From NCBI GenBank assembly GCA_017523995.1, contig JAFWUX010000004.1, forward strand, positions 10,569-74,568: a DNA stretch of 64,000 bases, given 5' to 3'. This document shows, piece after piece, positions 8,244 through 16,546 of this stretch. Positions within the stretch are counted from its first letter, which is position 1; each line of letters opens with the position of its first letter. The position numbers were made by a program, and so were the translations under genes. The DNA comes from Oscillospiraceae bacterium (GTDB taxonomy: Bacteria > Bacillota_A > Clostridia > Oscillospirales > Ruminococcaceae). The notes below the pieces were generated by a model. It made no database searches. It was not told the DNA's origin and worked only from the letters and a program-made list of their open reading frames with translations.

Positions 8244-9779
8244 TTATTCAGGCTTCTGCGTCGGATCCATCACATAGCCGATAAACACCGGCAGTTTGTG
8301 TTCATTATCCACGATCATGAACAGGAACGGGCGATCCAGATTGACGTGCTTCGGCTCCTCCGGCATTGCCTCGTCCGCTGGGTCAATCGCTGTTACCGCG
8401 GCAGCCTTTGTTCCTTTTTCATCGACCTGGATAAAGGTCTTGTGCATCACCTTGCTGATTCTCGTGCCGGGGATCTCATTCAGTCCGGTCAGGTCTGCAT
8501 TCTCCGTAAATGCCAGATCCATTCCCATATTCTGCAGCGCTGGAACGAGCGATGTGCCGTAATCAAAGGAGAATTTCGGCAGTGTTGTGTAAACGGTGTC
8601 ATAGCTTGCGGAATTCAGCAGCTTTTGCAGCGAATCCGCATTCATATCCTTGATGTAGTCTGCAACGGTTGTGCCCTCGTTCGGCAGCACCGCGGCGAAG
8701 CTGTATTTGCCGCCCTTGTAATCCTTCATGAAGCCGGTTGCCTTGCCGTCATCGAGATAGACGCCCAGCTCATCATGCATCATGTCCGCGGTGACCTCGG
8801 TGCCGTCCGCAAGTGTGAATTTGCCCTCACGCACCTGTTCATCGAGCAGCGGCCATTCCCATGCGCCGTCAAACGCAACCGCATTGATCAGATACATGAT
8901 CTCGTCATCATAGATCTTGTCAGTCAGCTTCGGGATCATGTCCATGGTGTTCTTCTTCACCCAGCCATTGATATCGTCCACGGTGCTCTGGTCAAACGGT
9001 GCCTTGTAGAAATCAGCGTTGTAATAGGATTTTGTTGTCCTGAGGAATGCGTCCGGCACGATCAGCCGCGCTGCATTGTCGCGCGCCCAGATCGAATTTG
9101 CGATGTGCATTTCTGCGCCCTCCTCCGAGGGCAGATTCTTCACATAATCCGCATAATATGCGTTGAGATTTTCGATCGTGAGATCGCCGCCGAACAGGTT
9201 TTCCATTTCGCTGAGCGTCCCGCCCTTTGCACCGTTTGCCGCCATGCCGAGCGCAAGCGAAACCGAAAGCGGCGAGAGCATCAGATTCTTCGGTGCTTCA
9301 TTTTCCCCGCGTTCTGCGCTCTCCATGCGGTCGGTCTCGCGCAGGAGATTTGCCGTGAAACCGAGCTGCGCACGGATGAATGCGCTGTCCGCCTTTTTGC
9401 CCGCGACTTCATCCGCATTGAGATTCTCCGTCAGGCAGACCGCCTTGCTGACAGGCTCCTGCGGCTGCTGCACACCGAGTACCGAACGCTTCTTCGCGAT
9501 GTACTCGAGAATCTGCAGCGTGTCATCCTTCGTGACCTCGCCGTCGCGGTTGACATCGGCATTGCCTCTGCCCTCTGCGGAAATCTTCGCGGATTGATCC
9601 TCTGCGTTGAAGCGGGCAAGCAGCACCGCATCCGAAACGTCGATCTGCTGATCGAGGTTGACATCGCCGTAGAGCGGTTTTGCCGGCTCATCGGCGAACG
9701 CGGAAAGGGGTGTGACACAGGTCCCCGAAAGGATGCATAGCGCCATGGCAGCTGCGATGTGTTTGACTGACGTTTTCAT
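8244..9779 (-). CDS. Secreted dockerin-serpin, predicted P1 Glu
   Basis: First gene of the serpin operon, 511 residues. A signal peptide (~1-29) is followed by a dockerin (~36-102; loops DVNLDQQIDVSD and DVNRDGEVTKDD) and a serpin domain (~115-511). The hinge KGTKAAAVTAI is intact and hinge counting gives Glu-Ala at P1-P1', so the target protease should differ from those of the other two. The ATG at 9779 is preceded by GGGAGGG at proper spacing, better than the upstream in-frame ATG. A consensus promoter lies 65-95 bp upstream. Confidence 0.93.
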   Translation of the reverse strand: MKTSVKHIAAAMALCILSGTCVTPLSAFADEPAKPLYGDVNLDQQIDVSDAVLLARFNAEDQSAKISAEGRGNADVNRDGEVTKDDTLQILEYIAKKRSVLGVQQPQEPVSKAVCLTENLNADEVAGKKADSAFIRAQLGFTANLLRETDRMESAERGENEAPKNLMLSPLSVSLALGMAANGAKGGTLSEMENLFGGDLTIENLNAYYADYVKNLPSEEGAEMHIANSIWARDNAARLIVPDAFLRTTKSYYNADFYKAPFDQSTVDDINGWVKKNTMDMIPKLTDKIYDDEIMYLINAVAFDGAWEWPLLDEQVREGKFTLADGTEVTADMMHDELGVYLDDGKATGFMKDYKGGKYSFAAVLPNEGTTVADYIKDMNADSLQKLLNSASYDTVYTTLPKFSFDYGTSLVPALQNMGMDLAFTENADLTGLNEIPGTRISKVMHKTFIQVDEKGTKAAAVTAIDPADEAMPEEPKHVNLDRPFLFMIVDNEHKLPVFIGYVMDPTQKPE

Positions 9780-9844
9780 AAAAATCCCTCCCATAAAAAT
9801 GTTACCCGTTATTTTGCAGACAGCGCCCTCCTGTCCTCAATTTA

Positions 9845-9873
9845 ATCTTATCACTTCTGCACAAAAAAGTCAA
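9845..9873 (-). promoter_or_regulatory. Promoter of the serpin operon
   Basis: On the minus strand, TTGACT (9868-9873), 17-bp spacer and TAAGAT (9845-9850). Confidence 0.8.
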
Positions 9874-9987
9874 TGATGTGTACAACGAAATGCACGATGA
9901 AAAAAATTTTATATTTGGTGTAACCGTAAAACTGCACAAATCCGGACGTACTGTTTTATGCACCACGCCAGAAAACGCATGCAAAAA

Positions 9988-10020
9988 AAGCAGCCGCATC
10001 TTTCACAAATGCGGCTGCTT
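9988..10020 (-). terminator. Terminator of the small membrane protein genes
   Basis: Stem AAGCAGCCGCAT / ATGCGGCTGCTT with a run of T on the minus strand after it. Confidence 0.8.
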
Positions 10021-10052
10021 CCTGCTTTCTGCTTCATCCGAAGCGGATCATT

Positions 10053-10193
10053 TTACTTGCGGCTGTCATCCGAATCCTGCCCGGAATGCTTCTGATCCTT
10101 GCGCTTTTTCGGGCTTCCGGACACAAAGATTTCCGCAGCGATCATGCCTGCAAAACAAACCACGCAGAACACAATCAGCAATGATTTTTCCAT
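10053..10193 (-). CDS. Small single-pass membrane protein (46 aa), unknown
   Basis: The N-terminal half is a hydrophobic helix (LLIVFCVVCFAGMIAAEIF); the rest is a charged tail rich in Lys, Asp and Ser. An AGGAGG site lies at the right distance from the ATG at 10193. It overlaps the end of the frame from 10656 by 128 bp, so one of the two may be mis-delimited. A clear terminator follows. Family not recognised. Confidence 0.55.
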   Translation of the reverse strand: MEKSLLIVFCVVCFAGMIAAEIFVSGSPKKRKDQKHSGQDSDDSRK

Positions 10194-10656
10194 ATCGGTT
10201 TCCTCCTGATTCATATTGTGCAAAACTGACAAAATACAAACCGGAGAAAATCTCCTTGTGCCCGTCCTGATCGTGTATATATCGGATGATATATTTTCTG
10301 CTGAATGCGATTTCCTTTGCCGCAAAAACTGCGATCAGGAACAAGCAGCATCCGAACACAGGGACACTGGCAAAGCGGTTCAGCAGATATTGCAGGAATA
10401 AGGGATGCGTTCTTTTGCCCGCGGCATGATACGCAGCATACCGGACGGCGCCTGCCTCCGGCTCCTCCGCGTTCTGCAGGACAACAGGCAGCATCAGGTC
10501 GGCATAAGCCTGCATATATGCCGCAGCACAGGGCTTCTGTTCCCGCGCCGCCTCGAACAGCTCCGGCTGAACATTCAGCGCAGCAAGCAGCGGAAAGATA
10601 CAGAGCGCCGCAAACAGCGCTGTCATGCGTTTCCATAGGTTTCTGACCGGCGTCAA
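10066..10656 (-). CDS. Uncharacterised membrane protein, 3' end uncertain
   Basis: The frame starts at a TTG with AGAGGGG upstream (an ATG ten codons later is an alternative) and has two hydrophobic segments (~12-27 and ~95-112) around a hydrophilic, Ala/Glu-rich part, resembling a membrane-anchored extracytoplasmic domain. The last ~43 codons overlap the small membrane gene at 10053-10193 in another frame and look unlike a natural end, so a frameshift near 10200 is possible. I do not recognise the family. A MITE lies just upstream (10708-10867). Confidence 0.45.
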   Translation of the reverse strand: MTPVRNLWKRMTALFAALCIFPLLAALNVQPELFEAAREQKPCAAAYMQAYADLMLPVVLQNAEEPEAGAVRYAAYHAAGKRTHPLFLQYLLNRFASVPVFGCCLFLIAVFAAKEIAFSRKYIIRYIHDQDGHKEIFSGLYFVSFAQYESGGNRYGKIIADCVLRGLFCRHDRCGNLCVRKPEKAQGSEAFRAGFG

Positions 10657-10707
10657 CTGTATCCCCTCTTTCCTGCAAATTGCGGTTCAGCGCACTGAAC
10701 CCTTTAT

Positions 10708-10867
10708 ATTGATGTCCCAACTATCTCTTGAAGATATCTGCTTGTCTTTTTGCCATGATACTGCGTTAGAAATCCTTGCCTTGCGTCAGCAAGGCGGCGG
10801 CTTTCTGCCTTGTCTCATGACAAAAATCCTGCGCATCTATTCTTCAAGATTTAATTGGTACATCAAT
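10708..10867 (+). mobile_element. 160-bp MITE-like element, copy 2
   Basis: Nearly identical to the copy at 1492, with the same inverted ends. Taken as TTGATG...CATCAA it is flanked by TA on both sides. It lies between the divergent genes starting at 10656 and 11089. Confidence 0.85.
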
Positions 10868-10982
10868 AGTATAGCACAGGCTGGCAGATTTTTCAAGTTA
10901 ATTTGATCTGCCTGTTCTTGTGCATCCGGCATAAAATCCGGATACTGCTTTTGTGCATTCCGACAAAGCTGTAATAATGATA

Positions 10983-11011
10983 TTGACAAGTTCGTGAAAG
11001 CATGCTATAAT
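10983..11011 (+). promoter_or_regulatory. Consensus promoter of the redox/ADP-ribosylation operon
   Basis: TTGACA, 17-bp spacer, TATAAT: a perfect sigma-70 consensus. It is followed by a ~75-nt leader before the first gene. An Rrf2 regulator is encoded second in the operon and may act here. The remainder of 10868-11088 shows no gene. Confidence 0.85.
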
Positions 11012-11088
11012 TCAATCACAAGTTGAAACCGCGACGGTTACAACTTTACAAATCACAATTATCATGTTATAATCAGGAGGTACACATT

Positions 11089-11718
11089 ATGAAAATCGCA
11101 GTTGTTTGTGCAAACGGCAAGGCAGGTCAGCTGATCACGAAAGAGGCTGTAAACAGAGGATTTGACGTTACAGCAGTTGTCAAGGGAGAGAACAAGTCCG
11201 CTGCTCAGAACGTGATCGTGAAAGACCTGTTCGACCTGACCGCAGCAGACCTTGCAGGCTTTGACGCAGTTGTGGACGCATTCGGCGCGTGGACACCTGA
11301 GACACTTCCGCAGCATTCCGCATCTTTGAAGCACCTCTGTGATGTTCTTTCGGGAACTGACACAAGACTGCTCGTTGTCGGCGGTGCAGGCAGCCTGTAT
11401 GTGAACGCAGAACATACCGCCTGCGTTTCTGACGGCGCTGATTTCCCCGAAGCGTTCAAGCCGCTGGCTTCTGCTATGGCAAAGGCGCTGGGCGAACTCC
11501 GTCAGAGAAATGACGTCAAATGGACTTACATCAGCCCTGCGGGCGACTTTCAGGCGGACGGCGAGCGCACCGGCAAGTACATTCTCGCAGGCGAGGAGCT
11601 GAAGCTCAACTCGAAGGGCGAGAGCATTATCAGCTATGCTGATTACGCAATTGCTATGGTCGATGAGATCGAAAAGGGCGGTCACATCGGGCAGCGAATC
11701 AGCGTGGTAAGAGAGTAA
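11089..11718 (+). CDS. NAD(P)-binding oxidoreductase, NmrA/YwnB-like
   Basis: Protein of 209 residues with an N-terminal Rossmann strand and nucleotide loop (KIAVVCANGKAGQLI), acidic second-strand region, and the short atypical SDR layout of NAD(P)H-binding proteins of the NmrA group (VVGGAGSLY; TYISPAGDF). Such proteins reduce small substrates or sense NAD(P)H. AGGAGG precedes the ATG at 11089. It is followed after 16 bp by an Rrf2 regulator; the same pair (ywnB-ywnA type) is found in Bacillus, which suggests stress-induced redox function. Confidence 0.82.
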   Translation: MKIAVVCANGKAGQLITKEAVNRGFDVTAVVKGENKSAAQNVIVKDLFDLTAADLAGFDAVVDAFGAWTPETLPQHSASLKHLCDVLSGTDTRLLVVGGAGSLYVNAEHTACVSDGADFPEAFKPLASAMAKALGELRQRNDVKWTYISPAGDFQADGERTGKYILAGEELKLNSKGESIISYADYAIAMVDEIEKGGHIGQRISVVRE

Positions 11719-11734
11719 AGAGAGATGATAGTCT

Positions 11735-12172
11735 ATGCAGATCACAAGTAAATTCACGGCGGCGGTGCATATCCTCACCTGCATTTCGGTCTTTGACGGA
11801 CAGATGCGCGTGACGAGCGATGTGCTCGCGGGCAGTACGGGCGTCAACGCGGTCATTGTGCGCAATGTGCTGTCGCAGCTCAAAGCGGCGGGAATCGTCG
11901 AGACCCGTCAGGGCAGCGGCGGTGCGCATCTCGCAAAACCGCTCGATCAGATCACGCTGTATGATATTTACAAAGCAGTGGACTGCACAGACGATGACGG
12001 ACTTTTCCGGTTTCACGGCAGCCCCAATCCGGAATGTCCCGTCGGGCGGAATATCCACAGGGTTATGGACGGCAAACTTGCGGCTGCACAGCGGGCGCTG
12101 GAAACCGAGCTGAAAGGTACAACACTTGCGGAAGTGGTCGCCGAAACACAGAAAATCATCGACGCAGAATGA
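11735..12172 (+). CDS. Rrf2-family transcriptional regulator
   Basis: Protein of 145 residues with an N-terminal winged helix (QITSKFTAAVHILTCIS...VNAVIVRNVLSQLKAAGIV) and the wing GSGGAHLAKP, which identify Rrf2. The usual three-cysteine iron-sulfur cluster of IscR-like members is not complete: only the cysteines in DCTDDD and NPECPVG are in the region, so it may sense redox state by thiols. Probably regulates this operon. Start supported by AGAGAGATGA. Confidence 0.85.
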   Translation: MQITSKFTAAVHILTCISVFDGQMRVTSDVLAGSTGVNAVIVRNVLSQLKAAGIVETRQGSGGAHLAKPLDQITLYDIYKAVDCTDDDGLFRFHGSPNPECPVGRNIHRVMDGKLAAAQRALETELKGTTLAEVVAETQKIIDAE

Positions 12173-12224
12173 ATCAGGCGTGTGCGGACGGCTTGTCGGC
12201 ACACGCTTTCCATAGGAGGACAGG

Positions 12225-12845
12225 ATGACAGCGATTGAATATCTGAAATTTATCGCGGACGAGATACACTCCACTGTCGTCGCGACAGTGGACGGAGACG
12301 GTCTGCCCGTTACCTGCGTGATCGACATGATGCACGCGGATGAAAACGGTCTCTTTTTTCTCACTGCAAAGGGCAAGGATTTCTATCGGCGGCTGAAGGA
12401 CAGGGGCTATCTTGCACTCTCCGGCAAAAAGGGCGCGGATACCATGCACTGCACCGCGGTTTCCGTCCGCGGAAAGGTGCGGGAGATCGGGGCGGAGATG
12501 CTCCCTTTGCTGTTTGAAAAAAATCCCTATATGCTGGAAATATATCCCACCGAAGAAAGCCGTAAGGCACTCACGGTATTTCAGATATACGAGGGCAGCG
12601 GCGAGTGGTTTGACCTCTCAAAAAAGCCCATCGAGCGGGACAGCTTTTCGTTCGGCGGCGCGGAACAGCGGGCAAGCGGATACTATGTGACCGATGCCTG
12701 CCTCAGCTGCGGCGCATGTCTCGCGGACTGCCCGCAAAGCTGTATTGATCTGACCGGAGACAAAGCCGTGATCCGGCAGGAGAACTGTCTGCACTGCGGA
12801 AACTGTGCGGCGGTCTGTCCTGCGGGTGCTGTCAAAAGGAGATGA
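12225..12845 (+). CDS. Pyridoxamine-phosphate-oxidase-fold flavoprotein fused to a 2x[4Fe-4S] ferredoxin
   Basis: The first ~140 residues have the flavin-binding split-barrel (PPOX) pattern (STVVATVDGDGLPVTCVIDMM). The last ~50 residues hold two ferredoxin motifs, CLSCGACLADC and CLHCGNCAAVC, each closing with CP. The protein would pass electrons between iron-sulfur clusters and FMN in the cytoplasm; the substrate is unknown. AGGAGG precedes the ATG. It lies in the operon with the macrodomain gene, whose ribosome site overlaps its last codons. Confidence 0.85.
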   Translation: MTAIEYLKFIADEIHSTVVATVDGDGLPVTCVIDMMHADENGLFFLTAKGKDFYRRLKDRGYLALSGKKGADTMHCTAVSVRGKVREIGAEMLPLLFEKNPYMLEIYPTEESRKALTVFQIYEGSGEWFDLSKKPIERDSFSFGGAEQRASGYYVTDACLSCGACLADCPQSCIDLTGDKAVIRQENCLHCGNCAAVCPAGAVKRR

Positions 12846-12849
12846 TTGA

Positions 12850-13614
12850 ATGAACAAAGCAGAAGAACTGATCCGCTTTCTGCTCGCAGAGCGAAAGGAA
12901 CTCCGCGGAGCGGAAATCCCCGAAACCGAAGCCGAACAATTCAGGATGTACAGGAGCCTTGTCAACATCCGCCCTGCCGTCAAAGCGGACGAGGAATATT
13001 TACAGGCGGAGGACGCCTATCTCACGGCGCTGACCGCGCAAAAGGGCATCACGGATATTGCTGACCTGACCCCCGCTGAGGAGGGCATCTATCTCTGGAA
13101 AGGCGACATCACCACGCTGAAATGCGGCGCGATCGTCAACGCGGCAAATTCCGGCATGACGGGATGCTGGCTGCCGTGTCACAGCTGCATTGACAACTGC
13201 ATCCATACATTTGCAGGTGTGCGGCTGCGGTACAAATGCGCGCAGATCATGGAGGCGCAGGGACACGAGGAACCGACCGGCAGGGCAAAGATCACGCCCG
13301 CCTACAATCTGCCCTGCGGCTATGTGATTCACACCGTCGGCCCGATTGTGGACGGGCAGCTCACGGAGACGCACTGCAGACTGCTGGAAAGCTCCTACCG
13401 GAGCTGTCTCGAAATCGCTGTGCAGAATCATGTGCAGTCCATCGCGTTCTGCTGCATTTCGACCGGCGTGTTCGGTTTTCCGCAGCAGGAGGCGGCAGAG
13501 ATTGCCGTGCGCACTGTCAGAGACTTCCGCAGAACGCACGGTATACAGGTCATTTTCAATGTGTTCAGGGAGGACGATCATGAGATTTACAAGAGACTGC
13601 TCGGCGGAACCTGA
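12850..13614 (+). CDS. Zinc-dependent macrodomain ADP-ribosyl hydrolase (Zn-Macro)
   Basis: Removes ADP-ribose from proteins. In the 254 residues, an N-terminal helical extension (~1-75) precedes a macrodomain with the ligand motifs GDITTLKCGAIVNAAN and CCISTGVFGFP. The insert GCWLPCHSCIDNCIHTFAG has the Cys/His pattern of the zinc-binding macrodomains found next to SirTM sirtuins. AAGGAG precedes the ATG. The gene overlaps the sirtuin gene by 35 bp, so the writer (SirTM) and the eraser are translated together. Confidence 0.9.
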   Translation: MNKAEELIRFLLAERKELRGAEIPETEAEQFRMYRSLVNIRPAVKADEEYLQAEDAYLTALTAQKGITDIADLTPAEEGIYLWKGDITTLKCGAIVNAANSGMTGCWLPCHSCIDNCIHTFAGVRLRYKCAQIMEAQGHEEPTGRAKITPAYNLPCGYVIHTVGPIVDGQLTETHCRLLESSYRSCLEIAVQNHVQSIAFCCISTGVFGFPQQEAAEIAVRTVRDFRRTHGIQVIFNVFREDDHEIYKRLLGGT

Positions 13615-14425
13615 CCGCCTGAAATATGAAATCGAAACCGCGGATGCAATCGTTGTCGGTGCAGGCGCAGGACTTTCCACCGCCGCAGGCTTCACCTATT
13701 CCGGCGCGCGCATGCAGCAGTACTTCGCGGATTTCGTCGAAAAATACGGGTTCAGGGATATGTACACCGGCGGATTCTATCCGTTCCCGACGCCCGAAGA
13801 ACAGTGGGCGTACTGGTCGCGCTATATCTATATCAACCGCTATATGGATGCGGACAACGGCACATACAAGCGGCTGTTTGAGCTGCTGAAAGACAAGGAT
13901 TATTTTGTCCTCACGACAAATGTCGATCACCAGTTTCAGAAGGCTGGCTTTGACAAACACCGCCTGTTCTATACGCAGGGCGACTACGGTCTCTGGCAGT
14001 GCAGCGAACCCTGTCACCAAAAGACCTATGACAATGAGGAGACTGTCCGCGCGATGGTTGCGCAGCAGAAGGATATGCGGGTTCTCGCAGAGCTTGTGCC
14101 GCACTGCCCTGTCTGCGGCAAGCCCATGAGCATGAATCTCCGCGCCGATGATACCTTTGTCGAGGACGAGGGCTGGCACGCCGCTGCGGAACGGTACGAG
14201 GAATTTCTCCGCCGTCATGAGGGGATGCATGTGCTGTATCTGGAACTGGGCGTCGGCATGAATACGCCGGCAATCATCAAATTCCCGTTCTGGCGCATGA
14301 CCTATGACAACCCCGATGCGGTCTATGCCTGCGTGAATTTCGGCGAGGCATATGTGCCCGAACAGATCAGAAAACAGAGCATCTGCATCAACGGGGATAT
14401 TCACGATGTGCTGTGCAGGCTTTGA
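13580..14425 (+). CDS. SirTM-type sirtuin, predicted protein ADP-ribosyltransferase
   Basis: Sir2-fold protein of 281 residues. The NAD motif GAGAGLSTAAGF is present; the catalytic region reads TTNVDHQFQKAGF...YTQGDYG, where the HG of deacetylating sirtuins is replaced by QG. That substitution and the adjacent zinc macrodomain are the marks of SirTM enzymes, which ADP-ribosylate a lipoyl-carrier protein in staphylococci and streptococci. A zinc ribbon (CSEPC...CPVC) is present. ATG at 13580 has GGGAGG upstream. No GcvH-like or lipoate ligase gene is in the operon, so the target is open. Confidence 0.88.
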   Translation: MRFTRDCSAEPDRLKYEIETADAIVVGAGAGLSTAAGFTYSGARMQQYFADFVEKYGFRDMYTGGFYPFPTPEEQWAYWSRYIYINRYMDADNGTYKRLFELLKDKDYFVLTTNVDHQFQKAGFDKHRLFYTQGDYGLWQCSEPCHQKTYDNEETVRAMVAQQKDMRVLAELVPHCPVCGKPMSMNLRADDTFVEDEGWHAAAERYEEFLRRHEGMHVLYLELGVGMNTPAIIKFPFWRMTYDNPDAVYACVNFGEAYVPEQIRKQSICINGDIHDVLCRL

Positions 14426-14447
14426 TACAGAAAAGATATAAAAATAT

Positions 14448-14483
14448 AAGCCGCTCCAATCAACGCCAATTGGAGCGGCTTTG
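14448..14483 (+). terminator. Terminator of the SirTM operon
   Basis: Stem of AAGCCGCTCCAAT with its complement, followed by TTTGTTTT. It is the first part of the direct repeat described next. Confidence 0.8.
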
Positions 14484-14783
14484 TTTTATATTCACCCGCA
14501 AAACGCAAGAGCGCTTTTGAAATTAGAAATGAGAAATTAGAAATGAGAAATTGCGGTATCGCCTGCGGCGATGATTTTTATAAAAAGTGAAATGAGAGAT
14601 TACCTGCCCGTTCCGCTGTTGACCTCCTATCGCAAATCGGAGCTGCTTTGTTTTATTTCAGCATAAATATGGGCGGATGGAGCTGTGAAGAACAAGTGAA
14701 TCGTGAATAGTGAAAAGTGAAAAATGAATAACAAAATGGGGTATGGGGGAAACGCCCCCATTCTCAATCCGTCGGAGATACCT
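14448..14783 (+). repeat. Long intergenic direct repeat, left copy
   Basis: About 336 bp nearly identical to 16511-16865. It contains the terminator, a block of GAAATTAGAAATGAG repeats (14518 onward), the hairpin ATCGCC-tgc-GGCGAT, and a GGGG...CCCC hairpin. No gene is visible in it. Together with the right copy it flanks the SUKH gene. Confidence 0.85.
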
Positions 14784-14799
14784 TTCCCCCTTCCGGTGA

Positions 14800-14828
14800 T
14801 TGACTTTCCGGCGCGGCTCTGGTATAAT
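14800..14828 (+). promoter_or_regulatory. Promoter of the SUKH-domain gene
   Basis: TTGACT, 17-bp spacer, TATAAT, located just past the left direct repeat and 52 bp before the start codon. Confidence 0.8.
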
Positions 14829-14879
14829 AACCGGTAGCGGACAGAACGCCGCAATCAAAATGCACAGAGGTGATGCAGC

Positions 14880-16469
14880 ATGAAACTGTTTGAATCATTA
14901 TTCGGACATAAACCGGAAATCAGCACGCCGGAGCAGACGCCGCCAAAGCCTGCATGGCAAAATCTGCCTGCGGATTTTACAGTGACCGATCCCGCCTCCG
15001 CAAGGCTGTTCTTCATGGCGTGCGCGGGCGATGCGGAGATCATGACCGGGCATTTTCCGCAGAATGTTTATAAGGATTTCAAATCAGTTGCGGATTATCC
15101 GATGCTCTGCAGCTTTACAAAATCCTATGCGCTGAAAAAGTTTGACAGCATCCTGCACGGTGCGGAAACACAGGTGCAGGCGGTGATGCAGGACGTATTT
15201 CATGTTGCGCGATACTGGGGCATGGATTTCTACGATCCGGAAATCATTGAAAAGCTGACCGCCGTCATCAGTTTTTGCGGCGAGAAAAAGCTCCGCACCG
15301 GCGACCTCTGGCTCAAGCACTATCTGAGCCGGTACAACAACAGCGGCAGGGAGATCATGAAGGTATATGACCTTGTCCATGTGACCGATGCCTATCTTGC
15401 GCAGAAATATCCGGACAACACCGATTATTACATCGGCGAGATCATAAAACTTTGCAGCACATTAAAGGGGCTGATGCTTGAGGCTGCAGAGCCCGATCCT
15501 GCATGCTCAATGGAATTTGCACTTGCCGAAGATCAGGATATTGACCGCATCCTCGCGGAATTTTCGGCAATCCACAACGGCAGCGCCGGTCACATCAAGG
15601 GCATGATTCACCAGCTCAACTGTGTCTACGGCGTCCGGACACCTGCTTTCTTCCTCACCGCCGCAAGTGACGCTGTCAATTCCGGCAGCAATCATTCGTG
15701 GGATACATTCCGGTTTGCGGTTGTGTTTGCGCAGGAGAATGTGACAGCCGTGTTTGAATGCTGGCGCGATCAGAACGGGTATTTCTATCCGGAGAGCAGA
15801 TTCCGGAAACAGTATCCGATTCTGGAGCAGTATCAGAAGGCACTCGCAAAGGCAATCGCATTCTACAGAAACCGCGAGGCTGCTGAGGCATTCCGGAGTC
15901 GGATTGAAGCCGAAAATCCGGCATTCCGCTTCTCCGATGTTTTCTTTGCGCGGCGCGATCAGCTCTGCAAACGCTACGGCGAATGCTTCACCGCACTGCG
16001 CACGCGCATCCGTGACCAGTCAATCAGCGGGACACTGACAGAGCTGCTCGATGCCTGTGAGATCGTTTCCCCGATCATCGGCATTGATCAGACCGAATTT
16101 TGTGAGCCTGCAGCGGAACAGGATATCCGCGAATGTGAAGCGCGGACGGGCGTTACCATTCCGCAGCCGATGCGTGAATTCCTGATGTTCTCGAACGGCG
16201 CGAGCCTGTTTGAAAACTCCACACGAATCTGGGGAACCTCTGAGATCGGCAAATATACGCTCGACGGCTACGATGACGAAAATGCCGCGGTCTATCTGCC
16301 GATCGGTGATTTTATCGGGGACGGCACGCAGTTCGTGCTCAGCAAAGAGACCGGCGAGATCGGCGAATACGATCACGAAACCGGCGAAGTGGAACTATAC
16401 GGAGACTTTGAAGATTTCCTCAGTGAGATCATGGATTTCCATTGCAGTGATTATGCAGACATCGTCTGA
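14880..16469 (+). CDS. Protein with C-terminal SMI1/KNR4 (SUKH) domain
   Basis: Cytoplasmic protein of 529 residues without a signal peptide. Residues ~400-520 match the SUKH pattern: an acidic ECEARTGVTIPQPMREFLMFSNGASLF start, then IGDFIGDGTQFVLSKETGEI and an acidic end. SUKH proteins are often immunity proteins against toxins or scaffold-like factors. The first ~380 residues are alpha-helical, and I do not recognise them. AGAGGTG precedes the ATG. It has its own promoter and is bracketed by direct repeats, so it forms a self-contained cassette. No toxin gene lies beside it. Confidence 0.72.
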   Translation: MKLFESLFGHKPEISTPEQTPPKPAWQNLPADFTVTDPASARLFFMACAGDAEIMTGHFPQNVYKDFKSVADYPMLCSFTKSYALKKFDSILHGAETQVQAVMQDVFHVARYWGMDFYDPEIIEKLTAVISFCGEKKLRTGDLWLKHYLSRYNNSGREIMKVYDLVHVTDAYLAQKYPDNTDYYIGEIIKLCSTLKGLMLEAAEPDPACSMEFALAEDQDIDRILAEFSAIHNGSAGHIKGMIHQLNCVYGVRTPAFFLTAASDAVNSGSNHSWDTFRFAVVFAQENVTAVFECWRDQNGYFYPESRFRKQYPILEQYQKALAKAIAFYRNREAAEAFRSRIEAENPAFRFSDVFFARRDQLCKRYGECFTALRTRIRDQSISGTLTELLDACEIVSPIIGIDQTEFCEPAAEQDIRECEARTGVTIPQPMREFLMFSNGASLFENSTRIWGTSEIGKYTLDGYDDENAAVYLPIGDFIGDGTQFVLSKETGEIGEYDHETGEVELYGDFEDFLSEIMDFHCSDYADIV

Positions 16470-16510
16470 TGCAAACCAACAATGATTTGCAAAATAAATC
16501 CGGTAAGATG

Positions 16511-16546
16511 AAGCCGCTCCAATCAACGCCAATCGGAGCGGCTTTG
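16511..16546 (+). terminator. Terminator of the SUKH-domain gene
   Basis: Same stem as the one at 14448, with one base difference (AATCGGAGC in place of AATTGGAGC), and the same TTTGTTTT tail. Confidence 0.8.

Noticed and set aside
8169..9740. 523-residue frame on the plus strand opposite the third serpin
   Set aside because: It is the antisense of a clear serpin gene; composition is Arg/Cys/His-rich, without domains or a start site. The same holds for the plus-strand frames over the other serpins.
13346..14425. Longer version of the sirtuin gene starting at 13346
   Set aside because: The extension runs through the macrodomain gene in another frame; the ATG at 13580 has the proper ribosome site.
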